Shown: in pieces, positions 26,334 through 34,797 of the stretch
Numbering within the stretch: the stretch's first letter is position 1
Layout: each line of letters begins with the position of its first letter
Source of the DNA: Ruminococcaceae bacterium UBA5396
GTDB taxonomy: Bacteria > Bacillota > Clostridia > Oscillospirales > Acutalibacteraceae
Assembly (NCBI GenBank): GCA_002410715.1
Contig: DHOG01000019.1
Location: 1 to 36,031, forward strand
Direction: 5' to 3'
Length of the DNA stretch: 36,031 nt
Notes under the pieces: generated by a model
Seen by the model: the letters and a program-made list of their open reading frames with translations, nothing else
Database searches by the model: none
What the model was told of the DNA's origin: nothing
Made by a program: the position numbers and the translations under genes

Positions 26334-27503
26334 TCAGGCATTATAAGTGCCGGATGTATCGGATACGATTTCACTCACATTTTCCTTGCGGCGGGAAGTC
26401 TTGACTCGCTTCATCAGCTCATTATAATATAAATCCTCGTCAAATGGCAAGGTAATTTCCTTTTTTAGCCAGGCGGACAGGTGCATGGCATTGGATAGGG
26501 TGAGTCCGTTGATGCCTTCCTCGCCATTGGCAATCAGCGGCGTACCATGCAGCACGGCTGAGGCAAAGGCGTTGAGCACACCCACATGCTGTTCCGACTT
26601 CCCATCGGTTTCCACTTCCATCAGCTCCGCCTTGGGAGAGCCGAACGGCGCTGTGTTGCTCCTTGAAAACTCCGGCTCGCTCTGCTCCAGCTTCCACAGC
26701 AGCAGCTTGCCATTTTCGCTCACCAGCTTGCCCTTTTCCAGAGTAATCTCAAACCGGTTGGTGCCGGGAGTGTCGGCGGTTGAGGTGATAAAGGTGCCCG
26801 TAGCGCCATTGGCATATTCCACATAGGCGGTGACATCATCCTCCACCTCAATGTCGTGCCATTTGCCGAAATGCATATGGGCATGCACCTTGGCAGGCAT
26901 ACCGCAGATCCACTGCCATAAATCGAGATTATGAGGGCACTGGTTCAGCAGCACGCCGCCGCCCTCCCCCGACCAGGTGGCGCGCCAGGCGCCCGAATCA
27001 TAGTACGCCTGCGAACGGTACCAGTTGGTTATGATCCAGTTTGTACGGCGGATCTGTCCCAGCTCGCCGCTTTGCACCAGCTCGCGCATTTTGCGGTAGA
27101 TGTGGTCGGTGCGCTGGTTGAACATCATGCCGAACACCACGTTGGCGGTTTTGGCGCACTCGTTCATCTCACGCACCTGTCTGGTATACACGCCGGCAGG
27201 CTTTTCCACCATCACGTGCAGGCCGCGGCGCATACAGGCAATCGCATACTTGGGGTGGTCATAATGCGGCACGGCGATGAGCGCGGCATCAATCAGTCCG
27301 CTGTCCAGCATCGCTTCGGCAGTGTCAAATCTGCCCACCGTTTCCGGCAGATGCTCGGCCACCCATTGCAGGCGGGCGGGATTGATGTCGGCCACGGCGG
27401 TGACCTCAATTTCCGGGCAACGGCCTGCCAGAATATTGTTGATATGACTGGTACCCATATTACCGACGCCAATGATTCCTAAACGCAATTTCCCCATAGC
27501 CAC
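26334..27503 (-). CDS. Gfo/Idh/MocA family oxidoreductase (second copy)
   Basis: A 389-residue paralogue of the neighbouring gene; long stretches such as NWYRSQAYYDSGAWRATWSG and PHNLDLWQW are nearly identical, suggesting more than half identity over the middle. It has the Rossmann motif GIIGVGNMGTSH, EKP (100-102) and the C-terminal GGGVLLNQCPHN. The start is GTG 27503, abutting the stop of the preceding gene, with AAAGGG six bases upstream; ATG 27497 is the alternative. The zero-base junction implies translational coupling with the isomerase upstream. The DNA is strongly G+C rich. Confidence 0.87.
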   Translation of the reverse strand: MAMGKLRLGIIGVGNMGTSHINNILAGRCPEIEVTAVADINPARLQWVAEHLPETVGRFDTAEAMLDSGLIDAALIAVPHYDHPKYAIACMRRGLHVMVEKPAGVYTRQVREMNECAKTANVVFGMMFNQRTDHIYRKMRELVQSGELGQIRRTNWIITNWYRSQAYYDSGAWRATWSGEGGGVLLNQCPHNLDLWQWICGMPAKVHAHMHFGKWHDIEVEDDVTAYVEYANGATGTFITSTADTPGTNRFEITLEKGKLVSENGKLLLWKLEQSEPEFSRSNTAPFGSPKAELMEVETDGKSEQHVGVLNAFASAVLHGTPLIANGEEGINGLTLSNAMHLSAWLKKEITLPFDEDLYYNELMKRVKTSRRKENVSEIVSDTSGTYNA

Positions 27504-28268
27504 TTACAGCCCTTTCGCTTTTAAATTCTGAAAGCTGGTTTTCAGGCAATCAAACGGATCTTCGTCGTAGCAGTTGTCCTGTTCCACCAGCAGATACTCC
27601 GTACCGGCCGCTTCGCAAGCCTCCAGAATGGCGTCAAAATCCATGTTGCCCTCATAAACGGGCGCCATGCGCCGCTCTCCGCCGGCATACGCCATATCCT
27701 TGAGATGTACACAGGGGACACGCCCCGACAGCCGGCGGATCCATTGCGCCGGATTGCCGCCGCCCACCTGCACCCAGAAGGTATCCAGCGTAAAGCCCAG
27801 CTCCTCCGGCGCAAAATCCGCCGCCATTTTTTCAAGATACACGCGGTTGCCTTCGCCGCAGCGGGCAAACTCCAGATGGTGGTTGTGATACATCAGCTTA
27901 CAACCCAGCTCGGCTATCCGTTTTCCGGCGGGCCGATAAGCGTCGCGGAAGGCGATGTAGTCGGCCATGCCGTTTGCCAGCCCGTTTTTCATGGAGCCGA
28001 TGCCGATGTATTGGCAGCCGAACACCTTGTGCTCGGCAACTATCTGCTCCGTTTCATTGGCGATGCGGTCCACATTATAATGCGTAATTGCGCAGCTCAG
28101 ACCCAGCCGGTCCAGCTGTGCCTTCAGCCATGCCGGCTCATATGCACAGGTGCCGGACACCTGCACCACCCGGTAGCCGATGTCAGCGATTCGTTCGAGC
28201 GTTTTTGCAAAATCCTCCAATGTTTTGGTATACTCGCGAACGGTATACAGCTGCGCGCCGATTTTCAT
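27504..28268 (-). CDS. Sugar phosphate isomerase/epimerase-like TIM barrel (first)
   Basis: A 254-residue xylose-isomerase-like TIM barrel. It starts MKIGAQLYTVREYTKTLEDF and has GIGSM, HNHHLEF with metal-binding H and E, LDTFWV with a metal-ligand D, CVHLKDM with H, and a late E in LLVEQDN. Family members include epimerases, inosose dehydratases and ketose isomerases; the exact reaction is not readable. Its ATG overlaps the stop of the upstream gene by 4 bases. This type is frequently paired with a Gfo/Idh enzyme in gut Clostridia, as here, suggesting consecutive steps on one sugar. Confidence 0.85.
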   Translation of the reverse strand: MKIGAQLYTVREYTKTLEDFAKTLERIADIGYRVVQVSGTCAYEPAWLKAQLDRLGLSCAITHYNVDRIANETEQIVAEHKVFGCQYIGIGSMKNGLANGMADYIAFRDAYRPAGKRIAELGCKLMYHNHHLEFARCGEGNRVYLEKMAADFAPEELGFTLDTFWVQVGGGNPAQWIRRLSGRVPCVHLKDMAYAGGERRMAPVYEGNMDFDAILEACEAAGTEYLLVEQDNCYDEDPFDCLKTSFQNLKAKGL

Positions 28269-29119
28269 GCAGGCATCTCCTCAATCATCAATTTTAAAGC
28301 GGCGACCGCCGCGTCAAAGGCAGCCCGTTGGGACGGATACACATCGCTGTCGACGATACTTTTTTCGCCGTGTTCAAGCGTCTCCAGCCCGCTGAATACC
28401 GACAAATGCGGCTCCAGCGTCAGCATGCGGCCGCCGTGTGCTGCGAATTTTCCAAGCAGAGACCCCACATTGCCGTCGCCCTTTCCCGCCGGCACCACCG
28501 TGCCGTCCCGCCGGGCGTCCTTGATGTGCATATAATGCACGTAGGGAGACAGCATCTCCCAGGCCTCCAGCGTATCCTGATGACACTGAACGAAGTTGGC
28601 GGGATCAAACACGGCCTTCAGCTCGGGGATCTGCCGGTGAATATCCAGACAGCGGGAAGCGATGTCTCCGTAAATGCCCTTCTCGTTTTCATGGCACAGC
28701 GTCACGCCGCTGCCCTTCGCCGCTTCGCATAACCGCGACAGCCGCTCCATCACCTCGTCGCGGTATATACCGGCGTCCTTCTCTCCCTCGGGGATAAAAA
28801 AGCTGAACAGACGGATGCAGGAGGCTGCTAAAGCCTCGGCCAGCTCCAACGTGTGCTTGAAAGTGTCCAGATGCTTGGCAAAATCATCCCGAATGCCGAT
28901 TTTTCCGATGGGGGAGCCGATGGACCAGACAGCTATCCCACGGCTTTTCAGCAAACCATTGAGTTCTTTGGCCTGCGTGACAGTCAGCGCGGTAATGTTG
29001 CGCCCGTCCACGCCCCGGACCTCCAGATACCCAATCTGATTGTCGTTCAGTGCCCGGATTTGTTCCTGTATGTCCGCGCCCGCTTCATCCGCAAAGGCGC
29101 ATAAGATAAAACGGCTCAT
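28265..29119 (-). CDS. Sugar phosphate isomerase/epimerase-like TIM barrel (second)
   Basis: A 284-residue TIM barrel of the same superfamily but a different subgroup. The N-terminus is ILCAFADEAG, and the metal-site candidates are E in LCHENEKG, D in VFDPANF, H in YMHIKDA and E in LTLEPHL. The GTVVPAGKGDGNV stretch is common in 3-dehydroshikimate or hydroxypyruvate isomerase-like members. It starts 24 bases after the SDR gene, with GGGAGA before the ATG, and its stop overlaps the next start. Substrate unknown; a role in sugar or uronate interconversion is inferred from context. Confidence 0.85.
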   Translation of the reverse strand: MSRFILCAFADEAGADIQEQIRALNDNQIGYLEVRGVDGRNITALTVTQAKELNGLLKSRGIAVWSIGSPIGKIGIRDDFAKHLDTFKHTLELAEALAASCIRLFSFFIPEGEKDAGIYRDEVMERLSRLCEAAKGSGVTLCHENEKGIYGDIASRCLDIHRQIPELKAVFDPANFVQCHQDTLEAWEMLSPYVHYMHIKDARRDGTVVPAGKGDGNVGSLLGKFAAHGGRMLTLEPHLSVFSGLETLEHGEKSIVDSDVYPSQRAAFDAAVAALKLMIEEMPA

Positions 29120-29143
29120 AGGTATCTCCCTTTTTTCTTAAAA

Positions 29144-29968
29144 TTATACACCGGAATAGGCCGAAAAGCCACCGTCTACCGGCACGACGATGCCCGTCAC
29201 AAACCCCGAAGCCTTGCTGTCGGTCAGCCACAGCAGCGTGCCGGTCAGCTCTTCAGGCTCGCCAAACCGCCCCATGGGGGTGGCACGCAGGATTTTCTTC
29301 GTGCGGGGGGTTGGATCGCCGTTTTCGTCAAACAGTAGCGCCCGGTTCTGGTTGGTGACAAAGAAGCCGGGAGCCATGGCGTTGACGCGGATGCCCTGCT
29401 TCGCAAAATGCACCGCAAGCCATTGGGTAAAGTTGGAGACGGCCGCCTTGGCCGCGCTGTATGCCGGAATTTTGGTGAGGGGACGAAAAGCGTTCATGGA
29501 GGAAATGTTCAGAATGGAGCAGCCCTCTTCGCCCAGCATATCCTTGGCAAATACCTGCGTGGGCAGCAGCGTGCCCATCAGGTTCAAATCAAAGACAAAA
29601 TTGAATCCACTTTTATCCAAGTTGAAAAAGGTGGCAATATCGGCGCGGGTGTCGTCACCTGCTTCAAACACCTCGTGGGTGGTGGTACATTTGGGACTGT
29701 TGCCGCCCGCCCCATTTATCAGGATACGACATTTTCCCAGTTCCTTCAAGACCTGTTCATGCACCGCTTCGAGATTTTCCTTATCCAGCACATTGGCTTT
29801 GTAGGCGGCCGCTTTGCCGCCCGAGGCGTTGATCTCGTCGGCTACCGCCTGCGCGGCATCCCGGTTCAAATCCAGCAGCGCTACCGCATAGCCTTGCGAG
29901 GCCATGGTCTTGGCGAAAGCCGAGCAGAGCACGCCGCCCGCTCCGGTAATGACTACCACATGGCTCAT
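29144..29968 (-). CDS. uxuB: SDR-type D-fructuronate reductase (D-mannonate oxidoreductase)
   Basis: A 274-residue short-chain dehydrogenase. The cofactor motif TGAGGVLCSAFA, the INGAGGNSPK loop, the catalytic S in NISSMNAFRP and Y-S-A-A-K are all visible, and the C-terminus PVDGGFSAYSGV is subgroup-typical. The resemblance is to the SDR-type UxuB (B. subtilis YjmF), which reduces D-fructuronate to D-mannonate. It starts two bases after the uxuA stop, so the two are translationally coupled. UxuB and UxuA are consecutive steps of glucuronate breakdown, which supports the name over a generic SDR. Confidence 0.85.
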   Translation of the reverse strand: MSHVVVITGAGGVLCSAFAKTMASQGYAVALLDLNRDAAQAVADEINASGGKAAAYKANVLDKENLEAVHEQVLKELGKCRILINGAGGNSPKCTTTHEVFEAGDDTRADIATFFNLDKSGFNFVFDLNLMGTLLPTQVFAKDMLGEEGCSILNISSMNAFRPLTKIPAYSAAKAAVSNFTQWLAVHFAKQGIRVNAMAPGFFVTNQNRALLFDENGDPTPRTKKILRATPMGRFGEPEELTGTLLWLTDSKASGFVTGIVVPVDGGFSAYSGV

Positions 29969-29970
29969 AT

Positions 29971-31008
29971 TTATCGACTCCTTTCCACGGCTTCAAACAG
30001 TCCTGCCAGATAGGTAGCACCGAGGGCCCGGTCATACAGCCCGTAGCCGTACCGGCCAGTTTCGCCCCAGATCATGCGCCCGTGGTCGGGCCGGACATAG
30101 CCGGTGAAGCCGCTGTCCACCAGCGCCTTAACGATTGCGTACATATCCAGCGAGCCGCAGGGGGTGGGGTGGGCAACCTCCTCGAAGGAGCGCTCGCCGG
30201 TCCACCGGATGTTGCGCAGGTGCGCGAAATGTATGCGGCTGCCGAACCGGCGGATCATGGCGGGCAGGTCGTTTTGCTGCCCCGCGCCGAGCGAGCCGGT
30301 ACAGAAGGTCAGACCGTTGGCCGGACTGTCCACCAGCTTGAGAAAGCGCTCCAGATTGGCCTCACCTGTGATGATGCGCGGCAGGCCGAACAGCCCCCAT
30401 GGCGGATCGTCGGGATGAATCGCCATTTTCACGCCGCTTTCCTCCGCCACGGGAATGACGGCCTGCAGGAAGACTTGCAGATTGGCCCACAGCTGCTCCT
30501 CGCCGATGGCCTTGTACTGACCGAGCAACTCTTTCAGCTGCTCCTTGGTGTAGCTCTCATCCCAACCGGGCAGCGACAGCTCGCTGGTCAGCGGATTCAT
30601 GGACAGCACGGTATCCTCGTCATAGGCCAGCGCGTTGGCGCCGTCGTCCTGCTCCCGCTTCAGCTCGCTGCGCAGCCAGTCAAAGACGGGCATGAAGTTA
30701 TAGCAAATCACCTTGATGCCCGCCTCGCCGAGACGGCGCACATTTTCGCAATAGTTGGCGATCCATTTGGCCGCGTTGGCATTGCCCAGCTTGATATCCT
30801 CATGGACGGGGACGCTTTCCACCACCTCGAACTCCAGACCGGCCTGCTCAATGGTGCTTTTCAGCCTGGCGATGCTTTCGCGGCTCCACACCTCGCCCAC
30901 CGGCACATCGTAGATGGCGGACACTATGCCGGTCATGGTCGGTATCTGCCGTATTTTGTCGAGCATGACGGGATCCTTTTCTCCATACCATCGAAAGGTT
31001 AATTTCAT
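29971..31008 (-). CDS. uxuA: D-mannonate dehydratase
   Basis: Dehydrates D-mannonate to 2-keto-3-deoxygluconate in the glucuronate pathway, using Fe2+/Mn2+. It has 345 residues. It begins with [14 protein letters not shown], followed by [49 protein letters not shown] and [11 protein letters not shown]; these His, Asp and Arg residues form the metal and substrate site. The ATG overlaps the stop of the uxaC remnant and has a strong AGGAGGT site. It is the first intact gene of the operon. The G+C content is much higher than in the flanking regions. No KDG kinase or aldolase is present in the window. Confidence 0.94.
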   Translation of the reverse strand: MKLTFRWYGEKDPVMLDKIRQIPTMTGIVSAIYDVPVGEVWSRESIARLKSTIEQAGLEFEVVESVPVHEDIKLGNANAAKWIANYCENVRRLGEAGIKVICYNFMPVFDWLRSELKREQDDGANALAYDEDTVLSMNPLTSELSLPGWDESYTKEQLKELLGQYKAIGEEQLWANLQVFLQAVIPVAEESGVKMAIHPDDPPWGLFGLPRIITGEANLERFLKLVDSPANGLTFCTGSLGAGQQNDLPAMIRRFGSRIHFAHLRNIRWTGERSFEEVAHPTPCGSLDMYAIVKALVDSGFTGYVRPDHGRMIWGETGRYGYGLYDRALGATYLAGLFEAVERSR

Positions 31009-31142
31009 ACTCTACCTCCTGCAATCTTTCGAATATTGTCATAACTAATAGCACGTACAAGCATTTCTGCATAGCGGCCTTCGGGGTATTCCCCGCGGTC
31101 TACCCATCGGCCGACAACATTGCACAGAATGGTGAAATACAT
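31005..31142 (-). pseudogene. uxaC: C-terminal remnant of uronate isomerase (uxaC)
   Basis: A 45-codon frame ends in TGA at 31005-31007, overlapping the uxuA ATG in the coupled form GTATGA. It encodes YFTILCNVVGRWVDRGEYP then AEMLVRAISYDNIRKIAG. This matches my recollection of the UxaC C-terminus (LCN.xGxWVExGEYP...xxICYNNA). A gene order uxaC-uxuA-uxuB is standard for glucuronate operons. The rest of the ~465-residue enzyme is absent: the frame hits TAA at 31146-31148, and the + strand there already encodes an AraC helix. The enzyme cannot be functional unless encoded elsewhere. The identification is from memory of the family and needs a search. Confidence 0.7.
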
Positions 31143-31425
31143 CAATTATAATTTGACATCCGGTGAACTTTCTCTGGATTCTCTATCGAAACAGTTTTTG
31201 ATCAGCAAATGCCATCTGAATCGTATCTTGAAGCAGGCAACAGGATCCACCGTCTGGGATTATATTTTGATTAAGCGCATGCTGTTGGCCCGTCAGATGC
31301 TGCGGGCGGGCAAACTGGCTCATGAAACCTGCCAGGACTGTGGATTTCGTGATTACTCTGCTTTTTATCGATTATACAAAAAACGGTTTCATGTGGCTCC
31401 CCATGAAGATCATGAAAAAGCATGA
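31120..31425 (+). pseudogene. AraC-family regulator, DNA-binding domain only
   Basis: Encodes a nearly complete two-helix-turn-helix AraC domain: VKYINYNLTSGELSLDSLSK, then KCHLNRILKQATGS, CGFRDYSAFYRLYKKRFH and a short tail. The usual ~180-residue N-terminal sensing domain is missing. The frame starts only at a TTG at 31120 (or ATG 31129), neither with a ribosome site. Homology begins at about 31132, the same point where the opposite-strand uxaC remnant ends. It is therefore probably the tail of the former divergent regulator of the uronate operon, left by a deletion. A stand-alone HTH protein is a less likely alternative. Confidence 0.75.
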
Positions 31426-31436
31426 CTATGAAATAA

Positions 31437-31704
31437 CCAAGAATAGAATCAGCATACGGGATGCGAAGTCAGACAATTGAACGGGTATTTGCCGACACGA
31501 AAGAAAAGCACGGCATGCGATATACCACATACAGAGGCCTTGACAAACTGGGTCAGGCTTAAATTTGCTGCCATGAATCTGAAAAAGCTGGCACTGTGGG
31601 GGCATGAATCCCCTTGTTTTTGTCTGATTTTTGCTTATTTTCGATGTTTCAAAGAAAACAGGCACTTTCACGTCCGTGAAAATGCCTGTTTCTCGACAGG
31701 CTGA
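31437..31704 (+). pseudogene. IS1182-like transposase, C-terminal remnant with frameshift
   Basis: The first part, in the frame of base 31437, encodes TIERVFADTKEKHGMRYTTY and RGLDK. After about 31545 the homology continues in the next frame as TNWVRLKFAAMNLKKLALW to a TGA at 31702-31704. Together they form the DDE-transposase C-terminus of IS1182-type elements, with a net frameshift near 31540-31550. All upstream domains are missing. It begins only about 12 bases after the AraC remnant stop. The family name is by motif memory. Confidence 0.75.
31654..31692 (-). terminator. Terminator-like hairpin inside the transposase remnant
   Basis: Arms of about 17 bases (AAACAGGCACTTTCACG near 31656-31672 and CGTGAAAATGCCTGTTT at 31675-31691) have one G-T mismatch. 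On the - strand the stem is followed by TTTTCTTT. It could end transcripts coming from the GH106-like gene and stop them reaching the uxu operon. The rest of the gap to 31866 is AT-rich with no credible gene. Confidence 0.5.
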
Positions 31705-31866
31705 GAAAGTTCTGTTTTTAACCTTCTTTTTTATCTGTAATGGTGGATTTTCGAGCCTTTTGGTTGCGGGATTTGCTTTTGTATTTTAATAAAACCAAAT
31801 ACGGCAAACATGGCACAGGTATATCGTACTTTTTCAGAGAGATTCGGAAGCAAAGCGATATGTTAT

Positions 31867-34797
31867 TCAATCAAAAGTTGCGCCAAATATTACAAAGCTA
31901 TAACCCCGGCGCCAATCAGGAGATGGCATTTCCTCTCCGTTAACGACAATCGGTTTATACGCGCTGAATTTTTGGGGCGATACGGTATAACTTTCGCCTT
32001 CCTTCAGATGATGGGGGCCCAACGTATTTCGGTTTCCGCTGAAGAGCACAATGCCAATTTCATTTTCCCCTGACTCAATGAGTTCCGTAACGTCGCACCT
32101 GTAGGGCGAAAATGTGAAAACTCCTGCTTCCCGAGAATTCACAAGCACCTTAGCGGCAGGCGCAAAAAGTCCTGATATTTCAATAAAATACCGCGTGTTC
32201 TTTTGCTTACTCACGGTAACCGCCTGTGTCAGTGTTATTTTGCCGGAAAAAAAGCAATATCCCTGGGATGTCAAATTACGGATATCAACTGTATGTTTTC
32301 GGCTTGCAATGTAAAATCGCTCCCCGGTAAATACAGCTCTTCGTTCACCGGGAATATAATCGTCGCGCGAATATACCCCGAAATCCCCTAAAATATATAT
32401 GCTTTCAAGCTCTGTATCCAAGGTCAGCCTGTTCCAAAGAGATTCATGAACCTTCGGTCCCGCATATAGCTGATATGCATATTGATTTTGGGAAAATGAA
32501 CCTTTCAAACGAATAACATTGTGACCGATTTTTATGAAGGGAAAAATACTGGAACGGGAAATCGACTTGTCAATAAAATGCCCGTTTAGCGAAAAATCGT
32601 ATCGTTTTTCATTGATGGTAATCTCCCATTTTTCCGGGATTTCCATCGCCAGATCCATATTCCCTATCCCTGAGAGTTCTTCGACGAAAAAGGAATATTC
32701 CAGTTCTACAATGCTATCTCTCCCGAAGAGCATACATTGCTCCTGTACCTGCAAAACAGGTAGTTCCTGACTCCACTGCCCATCATTCAGCCGATATTTG
32801 CAATAATCCAACGTCAGGCAATTGTCATCACACTCCAAAACTCTCATTTCGTTTTGAAGTGGGACTAAGATATGTTCCTTAGCGTCTGCCGGATGGAATG
32901 AAATCTCACGGTTGTCCGCTTGAATCACGCAGTCTTCGTGAGGTGCAAAGACGAGTTCGAAGACCGTTTTTCCATCTTCATGCCATGTGTCTATGGATGT
33001 GTTTGCCCCACTTAATACATCGTATCTACTGACGTTGACATACCTGTCCAGATAGATTTTGGCGGTTTGCATGCAATCGGATAGATTAATAAAATAGTAA
33101 TAGGTTTTTCCGTCCTCTAATGCTCTTTGTGTGTAATGTATCTGAGCGTTCTCCGCTCCGTCTGTAAGAATTGAAACCGTTTGGGGAAGCTCGGCGACTA
33201 TGTCATCGGGACCAATAATGGTAATAAGCCGAGAAAGTTCTTCCGCACGACGGTCAATTATTCCCTCTATGCGATTTGGCGCAGCTCCGACCGAGTAAAT
33301 TTGCCCCCCGTTTTTCGCAAACTCAAGCAGAATCTCAAATGTAGATTCGTTTAATGTCTGTAAATATGGCAGCACTACCCTATCATACGAACAACCTCCC
33401 ACCCAGAGCCGCTCTGCTCGCACGCAGGCATGGTTGCGGATGATCTCCTCATCGCCAAAATGATACAACAGGTGGCAGTCGCTTATCTTAGTGATAAGAT
33501 TGGCAAATGTAAAGTAAATTTCGTTTACCGCTTTGCGATCCAGAAATTTATAATGCATATACCCGGTTTTGATAGGATGGATGATCAGCGTATTGGCCGC
33601 TTCTGTGCCCTCTGATAAAAGCTGACTGAGCCTGTTAAAATAGTCGTTAAAATTTTTATAGGCCTCACCATACCATGGCGACTGAATAAACAGCGAAGGG
33701 GGCCAGTCGCGCTTTCTCAGCCCGCGCAGGGAGTACGCCTGAAGATGCTGGCAGATGGAGGTGACCCCGTTTACAAATTGCCACTGTGTAATCCACTTCA
33801 ATTCGTCCAGGCTGACATCCCAACCGCAGCCTCCGAAGGTTTCCGTAAGCGTGGGGCGATTCAGCTGCATCGCCACGCTGCTGAGCTGTCTTGGCAGGAT
33901 TGGATTGTCAATTCTTCGTGTCAGATGATCGATGCCCGGCATATGAAAGAATTCATAGCACGGCATCGCACCTCCCGTACATTCAATCTGGTATCCCAAT
34001 CCGTTTTCGGCCATCATGTGTCCGGTCAACTGGCAGTTATGCGCTTCGCACCAGTCGTATATCGGCTTCAGAAAATGATGCGCTAGCAGATGGGAAGCGA
34101 TAGAATAATATCGGTACCTGAACTCCTCGCAGCCTTCTCCGTCAAAGAAAAGCAAGGGCAATCCGGAGATGAGTCCATCCCCATATCGCAGCGCCCATTC
34201 TTTTCGAATCCATTCGGACCACACATCATGTCCGTTGGCGTACTGCGGTTCATCGGTAAAAAAGCCCTTAATCCAGCCATTGTCAAAATACTTTTGAAAA
34301 CGCCGGTAATACGTCTCATGCACCGCCTGAATGAAATGCTGCGTAGCATCCAAACTCAGTGCATCCACATAGTGCGGGTTGATCACATAGTAAATCACAA
34401 GATCATCCGGCAATGGATCATCAACGACTGTAAAATGACCGTCTGTCATTCGATAAAATCCCAAAATGTTTTCCGGAATCACTTCGCAATCCCGAAGATA
34501 GGATTTTTTTAATATTTTTTGACAAAATTCGATTCCTTTGGAAGTGACTTCCCCATTTCCCGAACCGCTCGGCCATCCATTTTCGTCATACAGCCATGCC
34601 TGCATACCTAACTCATGTGCTTTTTTGATACATGTTTCCAGCCTTAAAAACCAATCCTCGCTCATATATTCTGTCATCAACCCGCCGCGGGCATGTAGAA
34701 AAAAACCGTCTAACCCAACGAATTTCATGGATTCGATCTGTTCCTCAAGCTCACGATCCTCCAGACGGTCATTTAAACTCCAGAATGGTAATAGCAT
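31867..34797 (-). CDS. Large glycoside hydrolase, GH106-like (alpha-L-rhamnosidase candidate)
   Basis: A 976-residue enzyme with no signal peptide, so it probably acts in the cytoplasm. The N-terminus MLLPFWSLNDRLEDRELEEQ leads to GLDGFFLHARGG, MQAWLYDENGWPSGSGNG, FFTDEPQY (179-186) and LTGHMMAENGLGYQ, then ETFGGCGWDVSLDE. This TIM-barrel pattern, a WxWN-like start plus the YDE-GWPSG signature, is that of GH106 and related alpha-L-rhamnosidase-like proteins. The C-terminal ~300 residues include beta-sandwich sections like GH2 sugar-binding domains (FIEISGLFAPAAKVLVN, GENEIGIVLFSGN). D182/E183 and E-rich motifs are candidate catalytic residues. It starts with GAGGTG five bases before the ATG and is divergent from the PocR-AraC gene. 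The substrate is not proven. Confidence 0.72.
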   Translation of the reverse strand: MLLPFWSLNDRLEDRELEEQIESMKFVGLDGFFLHARGGLMTEYMSEDWFLRLETCIKKAHELGMQAWLYDENGWPSGSGNGEVTSKGIEFCQKILKKSYLRDCEVIPENILGFYRMTDGHFTVVDDPLPDDLVIYYVINPHYVDALSLDATQHFIQAVHETYYRRFQKYFDNGWIKGFFTDEPQYANGHDVWSEWIRKEWALRYGDGLISGLPLLFFDGEGCEEFRYRYYSIASHLLAHHFLKPIYDWCEAHNCQLTGHMMAENGLGYQIECTGGAMPCYEFFHMPGIDHLTRRIDNPILPRQLSSVAMQLNRPTLTETFGGCGWDVSLDELKWITQWQFVNGVTSICQHLQAYSLRGLRKRDWPPSLFIQSPWYGEAYKNFNDYFNRLSQLLSEGTEAANTLIIHPIKTGYMHYKFLDRKAVNEIYFTFANLITKISDCHLLYHFGDEEIIRNHACVRAERLWVGGCSYDRVVLPYLQTLNESTFEILLEFAKNGGQIYSVGAAPNRIEGIIDRRAEELSRLITIIGPDDIVAELPQTVSILTDGAENAQIHYTQRALEDGKTYYYFINLSDCMQTAKIYLDRYVNVSRYDVLSGANTSIDTWHEDGKTVFELVFAPHEDCVIQADNREISFHPADAKEHILVPLQNEMRVLECDDNCLTLDYCKYRLNDGQWSQELPVLQVQEQCMLFGRDSIVELEYSFFVEELSGIGNMDLAMEIPEKWEITINEKRYDFSLNGHFIDKSISRSSIFPFIKIGHNVIRLKGSFSQNQYAYQLYAGPKVHESLWNRLTLDTELESIYILGDFGVYSRDDYIPGERRAVFTGERFYIASRKHTVDIRNLTSQGYCFFSGKITLTQAVTVSKQKNTRYFIEISGLFAPAAKVLVNSREAGVFTFSPYRCDVTELIESGENEIGIVLFSGNRNTLGPHHLKEGESYTVSPQKFSAYKPIVVNGEEMPSPDWRRGYSFVIFGATFD

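Noticed and set aside
25108..29119. Reading the Gfo/Idh and TIM-barrel genes as a myo-inositol (iol) operon
   Set aside because: IolG, IolE and IolI belong to the same superfamilies, but no IolB, IolC, IolD or transporter is present, and the operon starts with uxuA/uxuB. It remains a weaker alternative.
30082..31002. A 306-codon frame antisense to uxuA, and similar long antisense frames at 26931-27482, 27705-28535 and 29190-29804
   Set aside because: Long antisense frames are expected in G+C-rich genes. The - strand genes have clear motifs, ribosome sites and couplings.
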